Notes: generated by a model from the letters alone, not told the origin. Positions 22,844 to 32,475 are shown, numbered from the stretch's first letter. The stretch is DNA of 64,000 nt from Eubacterium limosum (GCF_000807675.2 NZ_CP019962.1:3286001-3350000), one strand, 5' to 3'. Translations and numbers: made by a program.

Positions 22844-23356
22844 ATGAAACGTATCATCACCGCCGCCGCACTGTTAGGCTTGGTACTGCTATTGTCTGGG
22901 TGTGGCGACCAAAAGTCGCCCCTGGAAAATGTGTGGCATGAGGATTTCAGCGACACGCCACAGGTCGTCGAACTTCGGAATACCGGAACCTTTAGAGCAC
23001 ATCAGATTCACAAAGCCGACAATGGTTTATACTATGCTTATGGGCCGAGTGGTACCTATGGCGATACAGAGGAACAGTTGATTTTCGCGTGCTCCGGCAG
23101 TAACTACAGCGCGGATGACGATGTGGAGATCGAAGCACAGACCATCGCCCAGAAATTAAAGGAGCAGTACCCTAGCCGAATGGAAAGGTATTATAGGGTG
23201 GAGGGCGATATACTCTGGCTTTATGATAATCCGGATAAAAGAGAGACACCGGATGTGCCGCTGACCGGTAAATTCCACCGTGGCACACCAAAGGAATGCA
23301 GCGATTTTAAGGGAAAGGATTATTTTGGATATTATTCGGAATCGGTCAAAAACTAG
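22844..23356 (+). CDS. Type-B lipoprotein, copy 2
   Basis: A 170-residue predicted lipoprotein with lipobox LSGC. It shares with copy 1 the blocks KSPLENVWHED, YGPSGTYGD, RMERYYRVEGDILWLYD and KRETPDVPLTGKFHRG. It is the last gene of the cluster, 42 bp before the trp promoter region; no clear terminator separates them. Confidence 0.78.
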   Translation: MKRIITAAALLGLVLLLSGCGDQKSPLENVWHEDFSDTPQVVELRNTGTFRAHQIHKADNGLYYAYGPSGTYGDTEEQLIFACSGSNYSADDDVEIEAQTIAQKLKEQYPSRMERYYRVEGDILWLYDNPDKRETPDVPLTGKFHRGTPKECSDFKGKDYFGYYSESVKN

Positions 23357-23397
23357 ATTGCTCAAAAAAAAGAACAAAAACTTTAACCCATAAAAGC

Positions 23398-23426
23398 TTG
23401 ACAGCATAAATCTTGAGTGCTAAAAT
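23398..23426 (+). promoter_or_regulatory. Promoter of the trp operon
   Basis: TTGACA and TAAAAT are separated by exactly 17 bp, about 60 bp before the T-box. Confidence 0.8.
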
Positions 23427-23484
23427 AAAGCACAATTAAAACAACAACTGAATACTTGCCTTAAAAACCATTGACGTGAAGATA

Positions 23485-23760
23485 AAAACAGTTCGTGCAC
23501 TTACAGAGAGCCGGGAATGCTGAGAGCCTGGCAGAACGCAGCCTGTTAAATGGATCACCGAGGGCGCAGTGAACAGAGCGCAAGCTCCCATTACTCTGCG
23601 ACGCACCTTCTGCGTTATTGAAGAGGCGGTTGATGGACCGCTGCAAAGAGCATGGGATCTTTTTGCGTCCCGTGAATAAAGGTGGCACCGCGGGTGTTTT
23701 CATAGAATTTACAACACTCGTCCTTTAATATAAAGCTTATATTACAGGGCGGGTGTTTTT
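23485..23760 (+). promoter_or_regulatory. T-box riboswitch (tryptophan)
   Basis: The leader has the stem-I AGAGAG landmark, the conserved T-box core AAAGGTGGCACCGCGG (about 23679-23694) and a strong terminator (AACAC-CG-CCT-TAATAT with ATATTA-AGG-CG-GTGTT, then T7; 23713-23760). A TGG at 23551-23553 is the likely specifier, fitting tRNA-Trp and the operon that follows. Uncharged tRNA-Trp should favour read-through. Confidence 0.93.
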
Positions 23761-23770
23761 TTGATGTTTT

Positions 23771-24035
23771 GTCCAATTTTTGAAAAAAATTGGCAGGGGT
23801 AAAGGAGCGTTAGCGGTTACCCCGGTAACAAAACGAACGCAAAACATTGCGGAAATTCACAAATCCAGATAGTTATTTCAGCAGTGTTTTGTGATCAATA
23901 TCTGTCCAATTTTTGAAAAAATTGGCAGGGGTAAAGGAGCGTTAGCGGTTACCCCGGTAACAAAACGAACGCAAAACATTGCGGAAATTGACCAATCCGC
24001 ATAGTTATTTCAGCAGTGTTTTGTGATCATTACAT
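23771..24035 (+). repeat. Duplicated structured module between T-box terminator and trpE
   Basis: Two tandem copies of about 133 bp (from 23771 and 23904) are nearly identical. Each can form CCAATTTTT/AAAAATTGG, GGGGTAA/TTACCCC, and a 13-bp helix CGCAAAACATTGC with GCAGTGTTTTGTG (23838-23850 with 23881-23893; 23970-23982 with 24013-24025) that encloses GAAAT/ATTTC. Nearly all differences between copies fall in the terminal loop of the last hairpin. The second copy ends about 10 bp before the AAAGGAG site of trpE. Confidence 0.75.
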
Positions 24036-24048
24036 AAAGGAGAATCCT

Positions 24049-25515
24049 ATGAAAATACCATCATTAGAAACAGTACAGAGACAATCAGAGGGCTTTGCGG
24101 CCTTTCCTGTCAGCTGTGAAATCTTTGCGGACATCAAGACACCGATTCAGGTGCTGAAAATATTAAAGGGCATCAGCTCACGCTGCTACCTGCTGGAGAG
24201 CGTCGAGGGTGTTGAGAAGTGGGGACGCTACTCTTTTCTCGGCTTTGACCCGGTGGTTGAGGTGAAGTGCAGGGACGGGCTTATGGAAATCAAAAACGGC
24301 ACTGCGGTCAGGATAGAGACCGATGATCCAGGACAGGAGATAAGACGCATCCTGTCCGAATACAGAAGCCCTAAGGTGGCCGAGCTCCCGCCCTTTACCG
24401 GCGGCTTTGTCGGATATTTTTCCTACGACTATCTGAAGTACAGCGAGCCGACCCTGCGCTTTAGCGGTGACGACAGCGCAGGCTTTAACGATCTTGACCT
24501 TATGCTGTTTGAAAAGGTCATTGCCTTTGACCAGCTGCGGCAGAAGATCGTGATCATGGTTACCATCAAAACAGATCATCTGGCGGTGAACTATAACCGG
24601 GCCGTCAGGGAGCTGGATTACCTGGTGGGCCTGATCCACAGCGATGTGCCGGCGGGCGGCGAGCCGCCAAGACTGCTCAGCGATTTCAAGCCCCATTTTG
24701 CTAGGGAAGCCTACTGTGAGATCGTGGACAAGACGAAGGGCTATATCCGCGAGGGCGATATTTTTCAGGCAGTGCCCTCCAACCGCCTGACCGCTGAGAT
24801 GGAGGGGAGCCTCCTTAATACCTACCGCGTGCTGAGGACCATCAACCCCTCGCCCTATATGTATTATATTGCGTGCGATGACCTTGAAATCGCCGGGGCA
24901 TCCCCCGAGACGCTGGTAAAGCTTCAGGACGGTGAGCTCTCGACCTTTCCGATTGCCGGCACCAGCCCGAGGGGCGGGACCAGTGAAGAGGATGCTGAGC
25001 TTGAGGAGCGTCTGCTCAAAGACCCCAAGGAGCTGGCAGAGCACAATATGCTGGTAGATCTCGGGCGGAACGACCTCGGCAGGGTAAGCCGGTACGGCAG
25101 CGTCAATGTGCAGGAATATCTGAAAATCCAGAAGTATTCCCATGTCATGCACATCACCTCTGTGGTAACCGGGCAGCTGAGAGAAAACATGGATCAGCTT
25201 GACGCGGTTGCGGCAGTGCTCCCAGCGGGTACACTCTCGGGTGCGCCTAAGATAAGAGCCTGTGAGATCATCAATGAGCTTGAAGGGATACGGCGGGGCA
25301 TTTACGGCGGCGCCATCGGCTATATCGACTTCACCGGAAACATGGATGTCTGCATTGCCATCCGGACAGCAGTGAAGAAGGACGGCCGGGTCTACATCCA
25401 GTCAGGCGGCGGTGTGGTCGCAGACAGCGATCCGGAAAAGGAATACCAGGAGAGCATCAACAAGGCCATGGCTGTGGTTGAAGCGGTAAAACAATCGGTG
25501 GAGGTAATGGACTGA
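24049..25515 (+). CDS. trpE: Anthranilate synthase component I
   Basis: This 488-residue enzyme makes anthranilate from chorismate with TrpG. An N-terminal regulatory half (LLESVEGVEKWGRYSFLGF, the LLES feedback-inhibition motif) precedes the chorismate-binding half with NPSPYMYYI, GASPETLV, PIAGTSPRG, DLGRNDLGRV, AGTLSGAPKIRA and GGAIGYIDF. The ATG at 24049 follows AAAGGAG; an upstream in-frame start lies within the leader repeat. The TGA overlaps trpG by one base. Confidence 0.97.
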   Translation: MKIPSLETVQRQSEGFAAFPVSCEIFADIKTPIQVLKILKGISSRCYLLESVEGVEKWGRYSFLGFDPVVEVKCRDGLMEIKNGTAVRIETDDPGQEIRRILSEYRSPKVAELPPFTGGFVGYFSYDYLKYSEPTLRFSGDDSAGFNDLDLMLFEKVIAFDQLRQKIVIMVTIKTDHLAVNYNRAVRELDYLVGLIHSDVPAGGEPPRLLSDFKPHFAREAYCEIVDKTKGYIREGDIFQAVPSNRLTAEMEGSLLNTYRVLRTINPSPYMYYIACDDLEIAGASPETLVKLQDGELSTFPIAGTSPRGGTSEEDAELEERLLKDPKELAEHNMLVDLGRNDLGRVSRYGSVNVQEYLKIQKYSHVMHITSVVTGQLRENMDQLDAVAAVLPAGTLSGAPKIRACEIINELEGIRRGIYGGAIGYIDFTGNMDVCIAIRTAVKKDGRVYIQSGGGVVADSDPEKEYQESINKAMAVVEAVKQSVEVMD

Positions 25516-26096
25516 TGATATTAATCATTGATAACTATGACAGCTTTTCATACAATCTTGTGCAGCAGGTCGGCAGGGTAAACCCTGACCTGAAAGTCAT
25601 CCGGAACGACGCTTTGAGCCTGGACGAAATCGAGGCGCTGCACCCATCCCACATCATTCTGTCACCAGGCCCCGGGCGGCCTGCCGACGCCGGAGTCTGT
25701 GAGGCAGTGGTTCACCGGTTTTTCGGGAAGCTTCCGATTTTAGGCGTGTGCCTTGGGCATCAGGCCATCTGCGAGGCCTTCGGCGCAGAGGTCACCTACG
25801 CCAGCGAGCTGATCCACGGGAAAAGGAGCAGCATTCACATTGCCAACGGGAGCCCGCTGTTCAAAGGCCTGCCGCCCATTATGGACGCGGCCCGCTATCA
25901 TTCGCTGGCTGTCAGGCGGAGCAGCCTGCCCGACGAGCTGCTGATCATCGCTGAGGACAATGCCGATGAGGTTATGGGCGTCAAGCACCGGGATTTTGAT
26001 GTGTACGGGCTCCAGTTTCATCCGGAATCCATATTGACACCAAAGGGAAACATCATTATTGAAAATTTTTTAGCGCTGGGAGGTAAAGTACAATGA
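25515..26096 (+). CDS. trpG: Anthranilate synthase glutaminase component
   Basis: A 193-residue class I glutamine amidotransferase that supplies ammonia to TrpE. It shows IIDNYDSFSYNLVQ, the catalytic Cys in LGVCLGHQAI, and the His-Glu pair in YGLQFHPESI. It is not fused to TrpD. The start shares one base with the trpE stop and the 3' end overlaps trpD by 4 bp, so translation is tightly coupled. Confidence 0.97.
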   Translation: MILIIDNYDSFSYNLVQQVGRVNPDLKVIRNDALSLDEIEALHPSHIILSPGPGRPADAGVCEAVVHRFFGKLPILGVCLGHQAICEAFGAEVTYASELIHGKRSSIHIANGSPLFKGLPPIMDAARYHSLAVRRSSLPDELLIIAEDNADEVMGVKHRDFDVYGLQFHPESILTPKGNIIIENFLALGGKVQ

Positions 26097-27103
26097 TACA
26101 GGATGCGATCTACACTGTTTTAAACGGACAGGACCTTGATCTGGACGCCACTAAAGAGGCCTTCAACCAGATTATGGAAGGAAAGGCGACCAACGCTCAG
26201 ATTGGCTCCTTCCTCACCGCCATGCGGATGAAAGGCGAGACCATTGAGGAGATCACGGCCTGCGCAACAGTGATGCGTGAAAAATGCACAAAGCTCGACC
26301 CGGGGATGGACGTGCTGGAAATTGTGGGCACCGGGGGTGATGAAGCCAACACCTTTAATATTTCTACGGTTTCAGGCATTGTGGTCTCAGCCGGCGGGGT
26401 GCCGGTTGCCAAGCACGGGAACCGGAGTGTTTCCAGCAAATGCGGCGCCGCGGACTGCCTGGAAGCCCTGGGCGTAAAGATTGACCTGAACGCAGAGCAG
26501 AACGCGCGGATGCTGAGGGAGGCAGGGATCTGCTTCATGTTTGCGCCGGTTTACCATGCCTCCATGAAGTATGCTGGCCCAGTCCGCAAAGAAATTGCAG
26601 TCCGCACCATTTTTAATATACTGGGGCCTCTGGCCAATCCTGCCGGCGCGAATATGCAGCTGCTGGGCGTCTACGACGAGAATCTGGTAGAGCCTCTTGC
26701 CAGAGTGCTCTCAAACCTGGGCGTTAAGCGGGGAATGGTAGTTCACGGACACGACGGGCTGGATGAGATTACCCTGTGCGACACAACCACCATCTGCGAG
26801 ATAAACGATGGCCAGCTCAACAGCTTTTTCCTCTCACCGGAGCAGCTGGGGCTGGCGCGCTGTACAAAGGATGCGCTGGTGGGCGGAGATCCTCAGGAAA
26901 ACGCTGAGATCGCCCGGGAGATCCTGAGTGGTGTTCACGGCCCCAAACGCGATGTGGTGCTCTTAAACGCCGCGGTATGCCTGTATATGACCTATAACCA
27001 GATGACGCTCCGGGAATGTGTGCGCTATGGGGAGAACCTGATCGACAGCGGAAAAGCAATGGAACAGCTGAATCGTTTTATCGCTTTGTCCAACGAGGTG
27101 TAG
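26093..27103 (+). CDS. trpD: Anthranilate phosphoribosyltransferase
   Basis: A 336-residue enzyme joining anthranilate to PRPP. The canonical loop GTGGDEANTFN, then KHGNRSVSSKCGAADCLEALG, then FNILGPLANPA are present. It overlaps trpG by 4 bp (ATGA). It is a useful reference for the diverged paralogue at 1-746, where the same loop reads GTGMD. Confidence 0.97.
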   Translation: MIQDAIYTVLNGQDLDLDATKEAFNQIMEGKATNAQIGSFLTAMRMKGETIEEITACATVMREKCTKLDPGMDVLEIVGTGGDEANTFNISTVSGIVVSAGGVPVAKHGNRSVSSKCGAADCLEALGVKIDLNAEQNARMLREAGICFMFAPVYHASMKYAGPVRKEIAVRTIFNILGPLANPAGANMQLLGVYDENLVEPLARVLSNLGVKRGMVVHGHDGLDEITLCDTTTICEINDGQLNSFFLSPEQLGLARCTKDALVGGDPQENAEIAREILSGVHGPKRDVVLLNAAVCLYMTYNQMTLRECVRYGENLIDSGKAMEQLNRFIALSNEV

Positions 27104-27107
27104 AGTG

Positions 27108-27893
27108 ATGATTTTAGATAAATTAGCGGCCAGCGCCAGGGTGCGGGTCGACCGGTTAAAGGCAGAACGGCCTTTGGAAAGCGTAAGAGAGGAAGCCCTG
27201 TCAATAAAACCCGAAAAGCCCTTTTGCTTTGAGGCAGCGCTGAAAAAAGAGGACATTGCTTTTATCTGTGAGATCAAGAAAGCATCCCCCTCAAAGGGGC
27301 TTATCGCTCCGGATTTTCCCTATGTGCATATCGCCAGAGATTACGAGGCTGCCGGCGCAGACGCGATCTCAGTCCTCACAGAGCCCGAATACTTTTTAGG
27401 CAGCGACGATTATCTGAGTGCGGTCAAGAGGGCGGTGAACATCCCGGTTATCCGAAAGGATTTTACCATTGACCCCTATCAGATTTACGAGGCCAGGATC
27501 ATCGGGGCAGACGCTGTATTACTGATCTGTGCGCTTCTCGACACAGAAGTCCTGACAGAATATATCCGCATTGCCGATACCCTGGGTCTGACAGCGCTGG
27601 TGGAGGCGCATGATGCGGCAGAGGTCGCCTCGGCCCTTGAGGCAGGCGCCCGGGTGATCGGCGTTAACAACCGGAACCTTAAAACCTTTGAGGTCGACAT
27701 CGAAAACAGTGCGCGTCTCAGGCAGCTGGTGCCTGAGCATATCACCTTTGTCTCGGAAAGCGGCATTAAAACCCCCGGAGATATTGACGCGCTCAGGAAA
27801 AACGGAACAGACGCAGTGCTCATCGGCGAGACTCTGATGCGCAGCAGCCGCAAGGCGGAGGAGCTGGCAAGGCTGCGGGGAGAGCGAGTCTAG
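27108..27893 (+). CDS. trpC: Indole-3-glycerol phosphate synthase
   Basis: A 261-residue TIM-barrel enzyme. Recognisable features are FICEIKKASPSKGLI with the catalytic Glu/Lys, VLTEPEYFLGS, PVIRKDFTID, LVEAHDAAEV, GVNNRNLKTF and VSESGI. GTG 27105 is in frame immediately before, but ATG 27108 is preferred, 7 bp from GAGGTG. It starts 4 bp after the trpD stop. Confidence 0.97.
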   Translation: MILDKLAASARVRVDRLKAERPLESVREEALSIKPEKPFCFEAALKKEDIAFICEIKKASPSKGLIAPDFPYVHIARDYEAAGADAISVLTEPEYFLGSDDYLSAVKRAVNIPVIRKDFTIDPYQIYEARIIGADAVLLICALLDTEVLTEYIRIADTLGLTALVEAHDAAEVASALEAGARVIGVNNRNLKTFEVDIENSARLRQLVPEHITFVSESGIKTPGDIDALRKNGTDAVLIGETLMRSSRKAEELARLRGERV

Positions 27894-27894
27894 T

Positions 27895-28524
27895 ATGGAC
27901 ACAAAGATTAAGATATGCGGCCTGACAAGGCCCCAGGATGTCGAAGCAGTCAATGCGGCCCGTCCAGACTATATCGGCTTTGTATTTGCCGAGAGCAGAC
28001 GCCGTCTGACACCACAGCAGGCCCTTTCGCTGAAAAGACAGCTCGACCCGGAAATCCAGAGTGTGGGTGTTTTTGTCAACGCCAGTCTGGAGACGGTTCT
28101 GGACATTACCAGCCAGGGTATTCTTGACATCGTCCAGCTTCACGGCGATGAGCCCCCCGCCTTTGCCGAAAGGGTGCGCCGCAAGACCGGCTGCCCGGTG
28201 GTAAAGGCATTTAGAATCAGAGGGGAAGAAAGCCTGGCGGCGCTCAAAGCCTACAACCAGGCAGATTATCTGCTGTTGGACGCCTATAATAAGAATGTTT
28301 ATGGCGGCACAGGCAGGGCTTTTAACTGGGAGCTGTTAGATGAAAACAGGAGCAAAAAGCCTTTTTTTCTGGCAGGCGGGCTGAAGATTGAAAACATTGA
28401 AACGGCCATAAGGACCGTCCGGCCATACGGTGTGGATATCAGCAGCGGCGTGGAGACAAACGGGTGCAAAGACCCCGGTAAAATAGAGGAAATTATCAAG
28501 AGAATAAGGAGATTCGATCAATGA
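27895..28524 (+). CDS. trpF: Phosphoribosylanthranilate isomerase
   Basis: A 209-residue (beta/alpha)8 enzyme carrying out the Amadori rearrangement. It shows [13 protein letters not shown] with the catalytic Cys, [48 protein letters not shown] and [10 protein letters not shown]. It lies 1 bp after trpC and overlaps trpB by 4 bp. Confidence 0.97.
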   Translation: MDTKIKICGLTRPQDVEAVNAARPDYIGFVFAESRRRLTPQQALSLKRQLDPEIQSVGVFVNASLETVLDITSQGILDIVQLHGDEPPAFAERVRRKTGCPVVKAFRIRGEESLAALKAYNQADYLLLDAYNKNVYGGTGRAFNWELLDENRSKKPFFLAGGLKIENIETAIRTVRPYGVDISSGVETNGCKDPGKIEEIIKRIRRFDQ

Positions 28525-29705
28525 CAAAAGGACGTTACGGACAGCACGGGGGCCAGTATATCCCTGAGACATTAATGAACGCTGTGATTGAGCTTGAGGA
28601 GGCCTACGAGCATTATAAAAAGGACCCGGCCTTCAATGCCGAGCTGAATGACCTGCTGAAAAACTACGCAGGCCGCCCCTCATTATTATATTATGCAGAA
28701 AAAATGACAAGCGATCTTGGAGGCGCAAAGATTTATCTGAAGCGTGAGGACCTGAACCATACAGGCTCACATAAAATTAACAATGTGCTGGGGCAGGTGC
28801 TTCTGGCAAAGAAAATGGGCAAAACCCGCGTGATTGCAGAGACGGGCGCCGGACAGCATGGTGTTGCAACCGCCACCGCCGCAGCGCTGATGGATATGGA
28901 ATGTGAAATATTCATGGGGAAGGAGGATACCGACCGCCAGGCCCTGAATGTTTACCGGATGGAGCTGCTTGGCGCAAAGGTCCACGCGGTGACAAGCGGC
29001 ACCATGACTTTAAAGGACGCCGTCAATGAAACTATGCGGGAATGGACCAGCCGGATCATTGATACCCACTATGTGCTGGGCTCAGTGATGGGGCCGCACC
29101 CCTTTCCCATGATGGTGCGCGATTTTCAGTCTGTGATCAGCAGAGAGGCCAGGGAGCAGATTCTGGAAAGGGAAGGAAAACTGCCTGCGGCAATTCTGGC
29201 CTGTGTCGGAGGCGGCAGCAACGCCATGGGGATGTTTTACCATTTTATAGAGGATCGGGATGTGCGGCTGATCGGCTGTGAAGCGGCAGGGAAGGGTGTG
29301 GATACCGACAAACACGCAGCCACCATCGCCAAGGGCACACTCGGCATTTTTCACGGCATGAAATCCTATTTCTGTCAGGATGTATATGGCCAGATCGCCC
29401 CGGTATACTCCATATCAGCCGGGCTTGATTATCCCGGTATCGGCCCGGAGCACGCCCACCTGCACGATCTTGGCAGGGCGGAGTATGTGCCTGTCACCGA
29501 TGACGAGGCCATCGGCGCCTTTGAATACCTCTCGCGGACAGAAGGGATTATCCCGGCAGTTGAGAGCGCTCACGCTGTCGCTTACGCCAGAAAGCTGGCG
29601 CCGTCCATGTCAGCGGATGAGAGCATCATTATCTGTTTATCGGGCCGCGGAGATAAGGACGTGGCAGCCATCGCACGCTATAAGGGGGTAGATTTACATG
29701 AGTAA
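28521..29705 (+). CDS. trpB: Tryptophan synthase beta subunit
   Basis: A 394-residue PLP enzyme condensing indole with serine. It shows [13 protein letters not shown], the PLP lysine in [39 protein letters not shown] and CLSGRGDKD. This is the TrpB1 type that works in a complex with TrpA, whose gene overlaps it by 8 bp. Confidence 0.98.
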   Translation: MTKGRYGQHGGQYIPETLMNAVIELEEAYEHYKKDPAFNAELNDLLKNYAGRPSLLYYAEKMTSDLGGAKIYLKREDLNHTGSHKINNVLGQVLLAKKMGKTRVIAETGAGQHGVATATAAALMDMECEIFMGKEDTDRQALNVYRMELLGAKVHAVTSGTMTLKDAVNETMREWTSRIIDTHYVLGSVMGPHPFPMMVRDFQSVISREAREQILEREGKLPAAILACVGGGSNAMGMFYHFIEDRDVRLIGCEAAGKGVDTDKHAATIAKGTLGIFHGMKSYFCQDVYGQIAPVYSISAGLDYPGIGPEHAHLHDLGRAEYVPVTDDEAIGAFEYLSRTEGIIPAVESAHAVAYARKLAPSMSADESIIICLSGRGDKDVAAIARYKGVDLHE

Positions 29706-30483
29706 CCATCGTATCGCAAAGGCCTTTGACCACGGCAAAGCCTTTATCAGCTTTATCACAGCGGGTGACCCGACCCTTGAAAAAACAGAGGCGTTCATCA
29801 CGCTCATGGAGCGGGCGGGAGCAGACCTCATTGAGCTGGGGATTCCGTTTTCTGACCCCATCGCTGAAGGACCAGTGATCCAGCGGGCAAATATCCGCGC
29901 GCTCAGTCAGGGCGCCACAACCGACAAAATTTTTGACATGGTGGCCCGGGTGCGTGAAAAGGTCCAGGTGCCTCTGGTGTTTTTGACCTATGTCAATCCG
30001 ATCTTTACCTATGGCATTGACCGGTTCTGCGCGAGGTGCAAGGAGGCGGGAATCGACGGTCTTATCATTCCGGATCTGCCCTTTGAAGAAAATGGGGAGG
30101 TCCGACCCATCGCAGAGAAATACGATGTGGATGTCATCTCGCTGATCGCGCCGACCTCTGAGCAACGTATCGGACAAATTGCCAGGGAGGCTTCGGGCTT
30201 TATTTATACGGTATCCTCCCTCGGGGTTACCGGCGTCCGGTCTGAGATCACAACAGACCTTCAGTCGATGATCAGGGTCATACGGGAGAATACAAGCACA
30301 CCGGCAGCTGTCGGCTTTGGTATCTCTACGCCGGAGCAGGCAGAGAGCATCAGCGCATACGCAGACGGAGTGATTGTAGGGTCAGCAATTGTGAAGATGA
30401 TCGAAGCGAACGGTGAAGCCGCAGGACCGGTCATCGAGGAATACGTCCGAAAAATGAAAGCGGCCTGTAAAAAAAATGGTTAA
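29698..30483 (+). CDS. trpA: Tryptophan synthase alpha subunit
   Basis: A 261-residue TIM barrel that cleaves indole-3-glycerol phosphate and channels indole to TrpB. Catalytic Glu lies in [51 protein letters not shown] and VGFGIST follow. It is the last gene of the trpEGDCFBA operon. Confidence 0.98.
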   Translation: MSNHRIAKAFDHGKAFISFITAGDPTLEKTEAFITLMERAGADLIELGIPFSDPIAEGPVIQRANIRALSQGATTDKIFDMVARVREKVQVPLVFLTYVNPIFTYGIDRFCARCKEAGIDGLIIPDLPFEENGEVRPIAEKYDVDVISLIAPTSEQRIGQIAREASGFIYTVSSLGVTGVRSEITTDLQSMIRVIRENTSTPAAVGFGISTPEQAESISAYADGVIVGSAIVKMIEANGEAAGPVIEEYVRKMKAACKKNG

Positions 30484-30495
30484 TTACCTTAGAGG

Positions 30496-30532
30496 ATGTC
30501 ATCCAGCTGTGACATCTTCTTTGTTTTTTTGA
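30496..30532 (+). terminator. Terminator of the trp operon
   Basis: GATGTCA and TGACATC form a perfect stem around TCCAGCTG, followed by TTCTTTGTTTTTTT. Confidence 0.85.
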
Positions 30533-30583
30533 AAACTTATGTTACAATAGAGCCGAAAATAGAGAACAGGAGGAACATAATAA

Positions 30584-30748
30584 GTGGAAGAATTCCCTAA
30601 GATACAAATGCAGTTTGATAAATTGGTGATGGTGGTCAACCATGCGGAGCGCAAGGAGACGGACCCTAATAAGGCAGAATATTTACATTGGCTGAGAACA
30701 CAGCTGGAGGCCATCGCTATTGATGAAAGCCAGCACCGTGAGTTCTGA
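30584..30748 (+). CDS. Small hypothetical protein (54 residues)
   Basis: A GTG-started reading frame with an excellent site (CAGGAGGAACATAATAA before GTG). The product is soluble and amphipathic, with MEEFPKIQMQFDKLVMVVNH followed by a polar C-terminal helix. No domain is recognised. It is 12 bp upstream of another small gene with its own GAGGAGG site, so the two form a likely operon. Confidence 0.6.
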   Translation: MEEFPKIQMQFDKLVMVVNHAERKETDPNKAEYLHWLRTQLEAIAIDESQHREF

Positions 30749-30759
30749 GGAGGCGGAAA

Positions 30760-30885
30760 ATGCAGCTACCGGCATGGATGTGGGGCGTTGTGCTGTTGTG
30801 CTTCTGTGTTGCGATTTTTTACCGCAACAAGCATAAGGACGATGATCATGATGACAATGAAGACCGCCGGCACCGCCGTTGGTAA
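30760..30885 (+). CDS. Small single-pass membrane protein (41 residues)
   Basis: ATG 30760 follows GAGGAGGCGGAAA. One N-terminal hydrophobic helix (MWGVVLLCFCVAIFY) is followed by a cytoplasmic tail alternating acidic/His-rich (KDDDHDDNED) and basic (RRHRRW) blocks. The His/Asp cluster could bind a metal, but that is speculation. Confidence 0.6.
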   Translation: MQLPAWMWGVVLLCFCVAIFYRNKHKDDDHDDNEDRRHRRW

Positions 30886-30967
30886 GGTGCCGGAAAGGGC
30901 TTTTACCAGCTAATATTAAGAATGAATCGATATACTGTAAAGCAGAATTTAAAGGAGTAGCGGTTAT

Positions 30968-31711
30968 ATGGAAAAATTTAAACAAACATTTTTGAGCAAA
31001 AAGGGCCTGATCATCGTTGCCGGTGCAGCCGCAGCAGTATTGGTGGCAGTAGTCCTTTTCTTTGCGATTAACAGTGTGCGAAACAGCGGAAACCACGTAA
31101 AGGGTGTAGACGTTTCGGCCTATCAGGGTGATATTGACTGGAAAAAACTGGCGGACCAGGACATATACTTTGCCTTTATTAAAGCGACAGAGGGAAAAGA
31201 CCATGTGGACAAAAATTTTGAGAAGAACTGGAAAGAAGCGCGCAAGACTCACCTGAAAGTCGGCGCATACCATTTTGTGAATTTTGACCAGGATGGAAAA
31301 ACACAGGCCGATCATTTTATCAACACAGTTCCCAAAGAAAACGACAGTCTGCCGCCGGTTATCGACCTTGAGCTTTATGGGGATTATCTGAATAAACCGA
31401 TGGATAAGAACAAGGTACAGGCCATCGTCAATGATATGATCGTAAGGTTTAAGGATTATTATGAAAAGACACCAATCATCTATACCAATTACAATACCTA
31501 CAATACCTATCTGTCCGACGCTTTTGCTGAGATTCCAATCTGGATCTGCGATATTTCAGATCAGGAGCCTGATCTGAAGGGCGGCCATGAGTGGCTGTTC
31601 TGGCAGTATTCCCAGAGAGAGATCCTCAACGGCTACAGCGGCGAGGAACGGTTTATTGATATGGACCTTTACAATGGTGACCTCCGTCAATTTAAAAAAC
31701 AGTTTGAATAA
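30968..31711 (+). CDS. Membrane-anchored GH25 lysozyme-like muramidase
   Basis: A 247-residue protein with an N-terminal membrane anchor (about residues 13-36) and an extracellular GH25 domain. It shows VKGVDVSAYQGDIDWKKL with the first catalytic Asp, FIKATEG, VGAYHFVNF, PPVIDLE with the second acidic pair, and WLFWQYS. It probably cleaves peptidoglycan at the cell surface. AAAGGAG precedes the start, and a terminator follows directly. Confidence 0.92.
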   Translation: MEKFKQTFLSKKGLIIVAGAAAAVLVAVVLFFAINSVRNSGNHVKGVDVSAYQGDIDWKKLADQDIYFAFIKATEGKDHVDKNFEKNWKEARKTHLKVGAYHFVNFDQDGKTQADHFINTVPKENDSLPPVIDLELYGDYLNKPMDKNKVQAIVNDMIVRFKDYYEKTPIIYTNYNTYNTYLSDAFAEIPIWICDISDQEPDLKGGHEWLFWQYSQREILNGYSGEERFIDMDLYNGDLRQFKKQFE

Positions 31712-31716
31712 AAAGA

Positions 31717-31744
31717 AAACAGGCGCCAGACGCCTGTTTTTTGT
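31717..31744 (+). terminator. Terminator of the GH25 gene
   Basis: AACAGGCG and CGCCTGTT form a perfect stem around a CCAGA loop, followed by TTTT. Confidence 0.85.
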
Positions 31745-31902
31745 TTGGATAGTAACAGAAAATAATATGGGTTACGTGTGCAAGATGTTTACAGAACAGC
31801 CAGATGGGTATAACAGTAAAGACAGATTTTATTACTGTGATCTCCTAACAAGCCTGATACCTCTTCTTGCTTACCCCCGGTCATTTCCCGCCGGGGGTAT
31901 TT

Positions 31903-32328
31903 TTATTTCAGGTCATAGGTGTCGGAATCGGGATAGCAGGTGATTTTCTGAGTCTTTTTATCCTTCTTTACGGTATAGTCAATCTGAGAAATGTAGAGCT
32001 TTCCTTCATCCAGGGAATGCACATAGCTCTGGGTGACCTTTGAGAGGTCACGGCTGGATTTGGAGTTGACGCTGTCTGTACTCTCCTCAATGGTATGGGA
32101 AGAATCCTTAATGCCGTAGGTAACCTTCAGGTCGGTAATCTCATAATCTGAATTGTTGACTGCTGTGCTGATGATCTGTGTGTTCTTATCATCGACAGGG
32201 ACAAATCCGTAGGTGATAAAAAGTCCGCTGCCCTCATCGAATTTTACCAGAGGTTCGGACTGGCCGCAGCTGCTCACTGTAAACAGGGTGGTGACAATCA
32301 TTAACAATATAAATAATCGCTTTTTCAT
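31903..32328 (-). CDS. Hypothetical lipoprotein
   Basis: A 141-residue protein with a signal peptide and lipobox VSSC near residue 21. The remainder is a beta-rich domain (LFITYGFVPVDDKNTQIIS, DYEITDLKVTYGI) like FxLYD/DUF-type extracellular modules. ATG 32328 follows GAGGACAC. On the right lies an intergenic region with a separate small-RNA candidate. A GC-rich hairpin (ACCCCCGG / CCGGGGGT, about 31875-31899) follows the stop codon but lacks a minus-strand T-run. Confidence 0.7.
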   Translation of the reverse strand: MKKRLFILLMIVTTLFTVSSCGQSEPLVKFDEGSGLFITYGFVPVDDKNTQIISTAVNNSDYEITDLKVTYGIKDSSHTIEESTDSVNSKSSRDLSKVTQSYVHSLDEGKLYISQIDYTVKKDKKTQKITCYPDSDTYDLK

Positions 32329-32475
32329 GTGTCCTCTCATCAAAAGTGTTTTATTTGTTTCTATCAATTATATCAGAAGTTTATTAAAAGAAAAAGAAAA
32401 AACAGGTTCTGTTCATGAACAATAAGGTTTTGATAAGCCTCTGAAACTTAAATTAAAAAAAATTAAAAAATAGGG

